Source: Manihot esculenta
Taxonomy: Eukaryota; Streptophyta; Magnoliopsida; Malpighiales; Euphorbiaceae
Direction: 5' to 3'
Assembly: GCF_001659605.2 (NCBI RefSeq)
Contig: NC_035161.2
Span: forward strand, 27,203,691-27,267,690
DNA: 64,000 bases
A program made the position numbers and the translations under genes. The notes under the pieces were generated by a model. That model was not told the DNA's origin, made no database searches, and saw only the letters and a program-made list of their open reading frames with translations. Below are positions 43,601-49,261 of this stretch, one piece after another (the stretch's first letter is position 1; each line of letters begins with the position of its first letter).

Positions 43601-45968
43601 TATGTGTTGCTGGTGCAATTGATTCAGCAATTTCTGGTTCGGTTGTTGTTGTTTCAGTATGGGCTGTCTCTTGGACAGCAGCAGCTTCCGCAGGTGCTGT
43701 TTCTTGGACAGTAGCAGTTGATGAGGATGGTTTTGAGGCTTGGCTCCTCGGATTGACTTGCTTTCTTAGTTGTTTTGTTGTACGCTCAATTTCTGGATCG
43801 TAGAATAAAGTATCTTTGCGTTCAGCCCTGGTCAAGAAAGAAAAATAAATTAGTTAAATCAACTCCCCGGCAACGGCGCCAATTTTTGACTGTGCGGTTG
43901 TCGAAACCGGTCAAAAATAATCTTTTTGGTTATCCACAATTTTACAACTGTAGATAGTGGTAAAAGGATTGAGTCCACAGGGAATTGATACTCACCTATT
44001 TTTCTTGTCAAGACCAAGTAAATAAACCGAAAATAAAATAAAAGAGGGATTTTGCGATTGATGCACTAAACTAGAATTAAAAGCCAAAACGTAAAGCAAA
44101 TAATAAAGTAAAGAGAATTCAATAATGAGAAAAGTCTAGTTGAAAAATTGGATCCAATTCAGTTGTTGGGATTGATCATTAACACATAGGTTCTTTTATT
44201 TGACTCAATAAATTAGTTATGGGGTGGAAGACGCTGCTCACCACCATATCCCTCCTTAAGCATAGATTAACTAGAAAACGTTGTCTAATTAATCACTAAT
44301 CAACAAGTTGCCAATGAACATCCTTAGGGCTTCAGATTCTTTCAATTGTCAATTGCATTAAGAAATAGAGAGACTTAATTCTAGCTATCCAAACGTATGG
44401 TGATCTTGCTAGATTATGCAATCTCCTTGGTTTTTATACTAAGAGTTACTTGTGTTTGAATAATTCAAGCAATTACGGACTCAAACTAATCAAACTAACA
44501 AATTATCACTTTGCAATCAAGAATCAATGAGCCCTATTGATCTAAACAACAAAGCATTAATAAAATTAAACATGAAATTGCATAAATATGATAAATAAAA
44601 GATAAACGTTATATGTTCAGATCTCACAATCCATAAGCAAACTGAAGTTTCACCTAATCTTCAACTAGAAACAAATATAAAAATAAAAGAAAGAAACTAG
44701 GAAGAAGAAGGAGATGGGTCGGCTGGGTGGCGCGCGGTTGCTGTGTTGATCTTCCCGAAGAAAGATGTTCTTCTTTGCGGGTTTGGCCCTCTTTTTATAG
44801 CTGAATAGGCTGCTCTAAGTTTCTTTGTTTAGATGGAGTCCTTTTCCTATTTGGAGTTGGATTCTTTGAAGGCAATTGAATCTTCTTGAGATTTGGCTTC
44901 CTTGATATGCGGGATAGGGTGTTGAGCTGTCTTGAAGAGTTGCTGAGCTGTCTTCACGTGTTTGGGGAAGGATAGACTTCTTGAAGGTTTGAATTTTGAG
45001 TTTTCCGCATTTCTGTTGTCTGCTATCTGCAGGTTTGTTTGCCCGAGTTGCTTGGGCAAACAACTTGGTCAAACAGTCTGTTTTAGTGTTGTCTATCACT
45101 TTGCCTCTGTTCTGCGGAGTCTGTTTGCCCAGTTTGCTTGGGCAAACAATCTGATCAAACAACAAATCTGCGCTTTTCTCATCCTTCTCCCATTTCAGCT
45201 GCAACTTGGTTTGGGCAAACCGACTTGGGCAAACTAGGGTTATTCTCTTTTGACAATTTTAAGTTCACCAAGTCATTCTTTTACATCATTTCCTGCAAAA
45301 TAAGATTAAAACCACAAAATTAGGCAGAAAAATGTATAAATTAGCATTAATAATAAAATGAAAAATAGGACTAATTTTGGCTTGATCAAGGAGGCAATTG
45401 TAGCAGGACATTAGAAGGGGAAATCTGTTATATTTTTATTGCAGCCATCTTTTTGACTGATCAATTCCAACATTAGTTCACATGTACGGCCATCATTGAA
45501 AGCTTCAGATAGTTTAAGTTTTGATATTATATCTGAGAAATATTACAAACTCACTACTAAAATTTTGGAAATCTATTTGTTACATTTAGTATGTCTGGAA
45601 AGGTCTCCCCTGGCTTATGTAACGAATTACATATGTCAAGAATCAAGTTAGACGAGGGTCACTTAAGTCAAGTCTTTAGTTTGCTGGAAGGATCATGATA
45701 CCTTTTATATACTTTATCTGTCGCCTAAAATTTTGTTTTTTGGTCATAATCAATTACTGTTCTATTGGTCACGGTCATGCATTCATTTCTTCATTTAGCT
45801 GTCAGTTCCTTATAGTTTAATTGACAATTAGATCATGTTATAATGTCATTCAGGCTGCACAATATTAATCATAAGAAATATTTACCGTTTCTGTGATTGC
45901 AGACTGTAATAATGTCTTTGATGGGCTTCTTTCTTGTAATGGTTTGGGCTAAGAAGAAAGAAGTATGA
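22631..45968 (+). CDS. BASS1: BASS1-like plastid sodium/metabolite cotransporter, 8 exons over 23 kb
   Basis: Exons: 22631-22772, 23022-23122, 23878-24008, 31151-31344, 31416-31668, 31763-32016, 32094-32176, 45903-45968. All introns have GT-AG ends and phases match, giving 1224 nt, 407 residues and a TGA stop. The N-terminus (about 80 residues; Ser-, Arg- and Lys-containing, few acids at the start) looks like a plastid transit peptide. The rest is a multi-span bile-acid:sodium-symporter fold with [34 protein letters not shown] (about 200-214) and [15 protein letters not shown] (about 356-370). These blocks and the short Lys-rich C-terminus fit plant BASS1 better than BASS2-BASS6. The transported metabolite of BASS1 is not settled. 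Introns 3 and 7 are filled with transposons, yet no exon or splice site is damaged. An alternative start is ATG 22640. Confidence 0.9.
24107..26250. mobile_element. hAT-like composite insertion in intron 3
   Basis: The left border reads ACTAGGGGTGAGCAAA, and the complement of the right border reads GAGTAGGGTGAGAAA, resembling the TAGGGGTGAGCA hAT end at 17188. Possible 8-bp flanks AAAAGTTC and AAAAGTGT differ at two bases. The subterminal regions carry phrases such as AACCAAACCAAAA, as in other MITEs of this type. The middle appears to hold a different element: a TATA-like CCTATAAATAGG at about 25547 is followed by a run resembling an LTR transcript start. No intact protein is recognisable. 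The boundary call is tentative. Confidence 0.45.
26009..26068 (-). other. tRNA-derived SINE-like fragment
   Basis: On the minus strand GATGTAGCTTAGTGGTCAAG resembles the internal A box of tRNA-derived SINEs. A B-box-like GTTCAATCT follows about 30 bases downstream. There is no tRNA cloverleaf or clear 3' tail. It may be a truncated SINE or chance. Confidence 0.4.
26435..26635 (+). repeat. 5' LTR of copia copy 1
   Basis: It begins TGTTGACTTATTT and ends AAAATTCTTCA. A TATA box, TATAAATA at 26557-26564, marks the likely promoter. Confidence 0.93.
26636..26648 (+). other. primer-binding site of copia copy 1
   Basis: TGGTATCAGAGCC directly follows the 5' LTR and is complementary in type to the 3' end of initiator tRNA-Met, the usual Ty1/copia primer in plants. 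Confidence 0.9.
27051..30392 (+). pseudogene. copia copy 1 pol polyprotein with one in-frame stop
   Basis: The frame opens at ATG 27051 with short repeats of the EGKRVS type. Domains follow in order: protease ([13 protein letters not shown], Asp-Ser-Gly at about 33-35); GAG-pre-integrase zinc region (WHRRLGHPS to CDACEYAKH); integrase core ([27 protein letters not shown]); reverse transcriptase ([32 protein letters not shown], catalytic YVDDIVVTG); and RNase H ([25 protein letters not shown]). TAA at 29571-29573 replaces a Ser codon present in copy 2, and the same frame then resumes to the TGA after IFAPT at 30392. The catalytic motifs are intact. Confidence 0.93.
30400..30600 (+). repeat. 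3' LTR of copia copy 1
   Basis: It appears identical to the 5' LTR along its 201 bases, and is preceded by the purine tract GAGGGGGAG. This suggests recent insertion. Confidence 0.93.
32288..33830 (-). repeat. 3' LTR of the Athila-like element (left copy)
   Basis: 1543 bp from TGACTGTGCGG to GGCTTGATCA in window orientation. It differs from the right copy by many substitutions and small indels, so this insertion is clearly older than the copia copies. Palindromic GTTTGCCC motifs are clustered at about 33462-33664. Confidence 0.9.
33831..35584 (-). other. 3' internal region of the Athila-like element without integrase
   Basis: Integrase and any envelope-like frame would be expected here, between RNase H and the 3' LTR. 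I see neither the HHCC zinc region nor the D-D-E core. Instead the stretch holds a non-coding segment (33831-34740) and a segment rich in GGGCAAAC/GTTTGCCC motifs (about 34850-35550). Short frames here read as repeated Q-T and L-P-K-Q type peptides. Confidence 0.6.
35585..37136 (-). pseudogene. Athila-like reverse transcriptase and RNase H, frameshifted
   Basis: Read on the minus strand: the RT entry region ([35 protein letters not shown]) at about 37030-36790, then [20 protein letters not shown] and FLDG-like [15 protein letters not shown] at 36780-36600. [16 protein letters not shown] and the catalytic [12 protein letters not shown] follow at 36543-36430, then [12 protein letters not shown]. 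RNase H runs 36136-35585 with [13 protein letters not shown] and SDHTALRYL. These blocks match the Athila clade. Frameshifts or stops at about 36760, 36590 and 36150 break it. Confidence 0.9.
37440..37639 (-). repeat. 3' LTR of copia copy 2
   Basis: 200 bp, the complement of a TGTTGACTTATTT to TCTTCA unit. It is related to, but clearly diverged from, the copy 1 LTR. Confidence 0.93.
37647..41111 (-). CDS. copia copy 2 pol polyprotein, intact, without Gag
   Basis: A single open frame of 1154 residues opens at ATG 41111 with EGKRVS-type repeats and ends at 37647 just inside the 3' LTR. Domain order: protease with [13 protein letters not shown]; integrase zinc region WHRRLGHPS and core HSDVWGP / [10 protein letters not shown] / [10 protein letters not shown]; a linker rich in Ser and Glu with four SSGELPTTL units; reverse transcriptase with YVDDIVVTG; and RNase H with [13 protein letters not shown]. 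All catalytic motifs seen in copy 1 are present and no stop interrupts. Compared with copy 1 it has 23 extra residues near the N-terminus and two more SSGELPTTL units. With no capsid or nucleocapsid domain, it would need Gag from elsewhere. Confidence 0.95.
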   Translation of the reverse strand: MTEGKRVSMAEGKRVSIAEGTRISIPNSDSSFFSATSDVVKSGNTSSLHNIPWIIDSGANRHMTGSSKGLLNYFPSLTKDSVKIADGSFTPISGTGSVICTSNIKLSSVLHVPHFPVNLLSVSAITNALNCKIEFFPDHCVIQDLHTGKRIGNGRLHDGLYMLEGDPGSSISQACFGENKDVNQEIIQWHRRLGHPSFFALEKLYPNLFARTQFDSLFCDACEYAKHTRTSYPLSHNKSQIPFATIHSDVWGPTQTVSLSGNRWFVTFIDCCTRMTWVYLIKAKSDVFSCFQSFHKMVCTQFNTKVKILRTDNGREYMDSSFSAYLENNGIIHQTSCPYTSAQNGVAERKNRHLLEVARSLMFTMNLPKAYWGDAILASAYLINRMPLKNLDFMSPLAVLQGKNSYVVPPKVFGCVCFVHTRTAGKLDPKALKCVFVGYSPTQKGYKCYHPPSRKYFVSMDVTFRETEPYFSTNPSPLQGENNEQEEVIPNSVILSDMVQPESLSSSRQGEMSDQGERTGRLDKPDLRRYSRRDKAEEAIMQSTQSQESSPGELPSHESSSGELPTTLSSGELPTTLSSGELPTTLSSGELPTTLECFNDLDKPIAQRKGVRSCTKHPISNFVSYESLSPSYRAFALSISSVSIPQDWKKALADPKWKKAMIEEMKALAKNETWELVTLPPEKKLVGCKWVFTVKHKADGTIERFKARLVAKGFTQTYGVDYQETFAPVAKMNSIRVLLSCAANLDWDLQQFDVKNAFLHGDLEEEVFMEIPPGFADEKTQGKVCKLKKALYGLKQSPRAWFDRFSRAMMSFGYQQSNADHTLFIKHHKGKITLLIVYVDDIVVTGDDKEEMTQLKRLLAQEFEIKDLGKLQYFLGIEVARSEKGIFISQRKYILDLLKETGMMECKPAESPIESNHKLKAGTGESVDIGRYQRLVGRLIYLSHTRPDIAYAVSLVSQFMHDPRETHMQAVLRILRYLKSAPGKGLLYSKHGHLRIESFTDADWAGSLDDRRSTSGYCTVVGGNLVTWRSKKQSVVARSSAEAEYRAMAQGVCELLWLQKLLEELRLSERDKITLYCDNKAAISIAQNPVQHDRTKHIEIDRHFIKEKLTDGVLSLVHVTSTEQLADVFTKGLNNKIYHNLICKLGMCDIFAPT
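39331..39440 (-). repeat. 27-bp coding minisatellite, 4 units
   Basis: Four near-identical 27-base units encode SSGELPTTL in the linker between integrase and reverse transcriptase. Copy 1 has two units at the homologous place (about 28660-28710), so the array has changed in unit number since the copies separated. Confidence 0.9.
41270..41345. repeat. CG-rich short repeats in the copia copy 2 leader
   Basis: Between primer site and pol ATG, the phrase GGTCACGCGCCGGGAAG occurs twice in close succession, followed by a diverged form. A matching GC-rich leader is in copy 1 at about 26815-26890. It is strikingly CpG-rich against the AT-rich surroundings. Confidence 0.75.
41528..41727 (-). repeat. 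5' LTR of copia copy 2
   Basis: It matches the left LTR at every position except one. TATA-like TATAAATA on the minus strand lies in the middle, as in copy 1. Confidence 0.93.
41733..42300 (-). other. Athila-like region after Gag, motif-rich, no protease
   Basis: This follows the Gag zinc knuckle and should hold protease. No Asp-Thr/Ser-Gly motif in a protease-like setting is visible. Instead a short frame (42281-41997) begins [11 protein letters not shown] and then becomes repeats of LPKQ/FAQT type, encoded by GTTTGCCC motifs. The nested copia insertion lies immediately beyond. Confidence 0.6.
42317..43835 (-). pseudogene. Athila-like Gag with zinc knuckle, frameshifted
   Basis: The frame from 43835 to 42807 opens with a Thr/Ala/Glu-rich N-terminus and then shows the retrotransposon Gag fold ([50 protein letters not shown]). 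The frame breaks near 42830, and the C-terminal part continues at about 42880-42690. After another stop, 42646-42317 carries the zinc knuckle ([14 protein letters not shown], starting just upstream of the local ATG). It would form capsid-like particles if intact. Confidence 0.85.
43864..43882 (-). other. primer-binding site of the Athila-like element
   Basis: The minus strand reads TTGGCGCCGTTGCCGGGG just inside the right LTR. This is the well-known primer site form of Athila and related plant Ty3/gypsy elements. Confidence 0.88.
43887..45388 (-). repeat. 5' LTR of the Athila-like element (right copy)
   Basis: 1502 bp, same ends as the left copy but about 40 bp shorter. Motif clusters at about 45030-45232 correspond to those in the left LTR at 33462-33664, several with intact GGGCAAAC where the left copy has GGACAAAC. 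Confidence 0.9.
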
Positions 45969-47162
45969 CGGAACATAGCTTGTTCAAATTTCTGGAGTCA
46001 GATATCTTGCAAGTACGTCCTCTGCCAACTTGGTAATTATTTTCATGGGTTTCTCATTGTTCCTTGAGTTGGAAAAATAGCAGCAATGGTGATAAAACAT
46101 AGCTCCTGTGATGTCATTCTCCTGGGATGCAGATGCATTCCTGTAATATGATGAAGCTGTCTAAAAGCTTCTGAAGAAGGATCTCATAGATCCCTTTTTC
46201 TTTTTTCATCATCATTCACTTGGGACAGGCAACCAACTCGGTTGTATAATTTCTCTGAATTAGTTTTGTAGTGGGAAACGTGGTAAGAATCACAATACAT
46301 CTGCATCCGAAACGTATGCAACTGCTGCAACTGAAAGTTTTCATATCTCAACATATTTATACTTGCAATTGTGTAAGCTTTTTGCTTGCTGGGATCTATT
46401 ATATGAACGAGCCAGGTCAAATGCTTAACAGATTAATTGGGAAGTAAAACTAAAAATCAGTGCTAGAAGCTCTTTTGATTTATGCCTAGAAAAGCTACAG
46501 GTCGTTTCCTGATGGGCGTGGCTGCTCCATGCTTGTGTTGAAGAGCCTGCCATTTCGTGGAAGTTCCTGCTAATCGTTGAAACCGCTGGTCGTGAACTTG
46601 TGGCTTGGGAGAGAACGTTAGAGGTATTAATTCGTATAAATTTTAAGGGCTAGAGAACACAATTTCAGCGAACGGGAAAAGGAGCCATGTCTCAAACAAC
46701 TTCCATGCTCTTCCCTCTAGATTGAAGATCGAAACTAAGATCTTGCACGCATCCAAAAAACCAAGAGCTCTCTGAAACATAGGCGTCTCAGTGAGAGTTT
46801 TCAAGCAAAAACCACGAGCACAAAAAGCAACTACAAGAAGCCAAAGCTGACGGGCCACTGGATTCTGATACCCTGTTAAGAAAGCTGACGGACCTGGTCC
46901 AATGCAAACGGTGAAGCGCTAGGCTTGATGGGCTTTCCAGGCTTCAAAAGTAAGGAAATTTGAGAATCATTAAAGCTTTTAGTTGATATATCAACTTCCA
47001 AAATTAAAATAAAGAGAGACATTTAGTTGGTATACAATACTTCATCATCGTCATCATCTCATTTACCATTACATCTTATTAACATACTGGCTATTATATA
47101 GAAACAAGAACAAAAAAAAGAAAGAAATTAAAAAGTTCCCCAATATATTTCTCTCACAAATA
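45969..47162 (+). other. BASS1-like 3' UTR and intergenic DNA
   Basis: The first few hundred bases after the TGA at 45968 should be the 3' UTR of the transporter gene. The remainder to 47162 holds no recognisable gene. A 71-codon frame at 46858-46643 on the minus strand has no family resemblance. Confidence 0.45.
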
Positions 47163-47557
47163 TTATTGTTTGTTGTGCAAAAGAAGAGGAGTGGAAGAGA
47201 AGCGATCGAAATGAGGGAATTTCTTTTGAAATTCAGATATTAAAGCCAAGTTTTCTTGGTGAAGAAGATTAGCTTTCTTCCTCAGCTTCTCATTCTCTTC
47301 AACAATACTTTGATTCTCCAAATACAGCTTCAAGTTCTTTAATTCCATATCCTTGCCCTCATCTTCTTCCCATCTTCTCCTGCTTAATTATATATATAAC
47401 AAATTAAAAATATCAAAACATCTTCAATAATGAACAAAAGCCTTGGAGCATACCTGGAAAATCCAAGAACTTGAACCTTGGGTTTCTTTGATGGTATCTT
47501 TCTCTTGGCAGGAAATGAAGGAGGAGATGGGAACTCGTCTACTCTGTTTGTGCACAT
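47163..47557 (-). CDS. LITTLE ZIPPER protein (ZPR1/2-like), 2 exons
   Basis: Exon 1 47557-47454 and exon 2 47379-47163 join in frame across a GT-AG intron to give 106 residues and TAA. The N-terminus (MCTNRVDEFPSS) is followed by a Lys-rich segment and then, from about residue 46, the leucine-zipper block MELKNLKLYLENQSIVEENE with a continuing LRKKANLLHQENLALIS heptad pattern. There is no DNA-binding domain. Such microproteins pair with the zippers of class III HD-ZIP transcription factors and form inactive dimers, acting in shoot meristem and leaf polarity. The length and the N-terminal extension fit ZPR1/ZPR2 rather than the shorter ZPR3/ZPR4. The start is supported by the MCTN-type N-terminus in the correct frame. 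Confidence 0.88.
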
Positions 47558-48825
47558 TTTTCTCAGGATGTTTTGTTTGTTCTACAAGAGTTGAGATGAG
47601 CGAACGAATGGAGAGTCGGAAATGAGAGTTGCTTTAAATATTGGTGCGGCTTGTGTTATTAGCCATGTGGTGGAAGCTGGTGGGTGTGTGCTGAGAGAGA
47701 GAGAGATTTATGTTTCCTCTATGGTAATGATGGCAGTTGGACTCATGATTGCCAAGGGAAGCAATCCCCTATTGATCTATGAGGAAGAAAACAAAAACCC
47801 AAAAAAGGGGTTGGAGGGAGGATCTAAGCTAAGCAAATAGAAGCTTCTACTTATTTTTACATGCTTAATTAATACCAGCGAAATTAATTTATTCACATTA
47901 AATCAGTTCATTAAATATTAAATTATTTTCGGCGAGTATTTATTTCAGCGAGTATTTATTTTATTTATAAATATTAAAAAAAAATGTAAATTACTAGTGG
48001 ATGTTAAGGTTGTTGTTTGCTTGGAACTGGTTGATAATCAAAGGAAGTAATTAAATTAGTAAAATAATAATAATTTTGATTATCTTGAAGCATACATGTA
48101 GAAGCCGTTTTCTTCATAAGAGGGGATCTTAATTTGATAGGTGATAATGATTATGAAAAGCAAGTATCTGAAAAAGGTTACTGGTAGGTTGGCCTACCTA
48201 ATTTCTCAGAGATTATTTAAGCAATAGTTAAAGACAAATCTATAGATAAATGAAGTTAATATTCAATATTAATCCCAAAGCATGGTTTTTCATATTAAAA
48301 TATGTTCACTCTTTCAATTCTTCTACTAAAAAAAAATCAATATTTATTTGAAAATTAAAATTTCAAAGAGCAAGGATGGGCTTCTTGTCATGACCTTGTC
48401 TTTGGGGTCCCATGGAATACATAGTAATATAAGGTTCTTCCTCTTGTCTGAGGCTTTACAATGGTGGACCATTTGAAAGAACTTTGATTCATAATGTCTT
48501 ACTTTAATTTATACTAAGTTTGAACACAAATTTGTAAGAGTCAAATTTTACATTGAGGGTCTGGAAACCCCATATCAACTCCTCATTATTATTCTTTGCC
48601 TTTGATGACAAATGAGATTTGGACAAAATTAAATCAGAAAAAATATATATTATGTACAAATGTACTTCTCAATCATTTTATTTTAAAACCCCAAGTTTTT
48701 TCTTCAAATAAGATGAATTTTTACAAATTCAAACCCTCAATTAATATTATTCTGCATTGACACAACAACTCATAATCAATTGTTATAAATAATATAAGAA
48801 TGAAAAGTTTGCTATTTATTCCTTA
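47558..48825. other. region upstream of the LITTLE ZIPPER gene
   Basis: It contains the presumed promoter of the minus-strand gene. A GAGAGAGAGAGA run lies at about 47692-47706 and AT-rich DNA follows. No other gene is supported. Confidence 0.4.
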
Positions 48826-49256
48826 CGATGACAGCTGGGTTTCACTATCTTGATAAGAGGCTGAGCCCACGATGATAGAGCCGGCCCAAAACCCGTGGAG
48901 TCCCACGAGTGAGAAGGTCCAGCCCATTCATCCTTGAGGTCGGGTTTTTCTCCGGACCCAGTCTACTCTTTCCGAGTCCGGCCTGAAAGTTTAGCAACAC
49001 GAGGATCACTGGCCCAGCCCCGAACTGCTCGTTAACCTGCGTACCGAGAGGGAAAATTACATGGCCGTTACGCATGGAGCAGATATATCTTCGTACGACC
49101 GTATCCGTATGGCAGAAACAGGTGGCCCAATGGCAATGAGGCCCTTACACGTCACTGACAGACTAAAAAGAAGAATAAAAGAAGATGAGCACCATCCTCT
49201 AGAACCAAACTTACTCAACCATTGTAAAATTTTATTTTCTGGATCTCAGATTATCA
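48826..49256 (+). repeat. solo LTR related to the Tat-like element, opposite orientation
   Basis: The complement starts TGATAATCTGAGATCCAG, closely matching the Tat-like LTR start at 6088, and resembles it further on (GTCAGTGACG, ATTGGGCCACCTGT). A perfect 5-bp duplication CCTTA flanks it (48821-48825 and 49257-49261). No internal region is present, so it is a product of LTR-LTR recombination. Confidence 0.85.
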
Positions 49257-49261
49257 CCTTA

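Larger units (their letters stand above)
32288..45388 (-). mobile_element. Athila-like Ty3/gypsy retrotransposon, defective, split by a nested copia element
   Basis: LTRs lie at 32288-33830 and 43887-45388. Gag and RT read on the minus strand, so the right LTR is the 5' LTR. The primer-binding site next to it reads TTGGCGCCGTTGCCGGGG on the minus strand, as in Athila/Tat elements. A purine tract AGGTGTGGGGGTAT abuts the left LTR on the minus strand. The 5-bp flanks are GGGAG (32283-32287) and AGGAG (45389-45393), with one mismatch. The domains found are Gag with a zinc knuckle, RT and RNase H. I see no protease or integrase. The internal region and LTRs carry many copies of a GTTTGCCC/GGGCAAAC motif. 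About 8.8 kb remains once the nested 4.3 kb element is removed. Confidence 0.9.
32177..45902 (+). other. BASS1-like intron 7 (13.7 kb)
   Basis: The donor is GTAAGT at 32177 and the acceptor is ATTGCAG just before 45903. Almost all of it is one antisense Athila-like retrotransposon with a nested copia element. The last exon beyond it encodes only 21 residues and the stop, so correct expression requires splicing across the whole block. Confidence 0.88.

Noticed and set aside
46643..46858. 71-codon minus-strand frame with hydrophobic stretches
   Set aside because: It has no splice partner or family signature, and lies in the BASS1-like downstream region.
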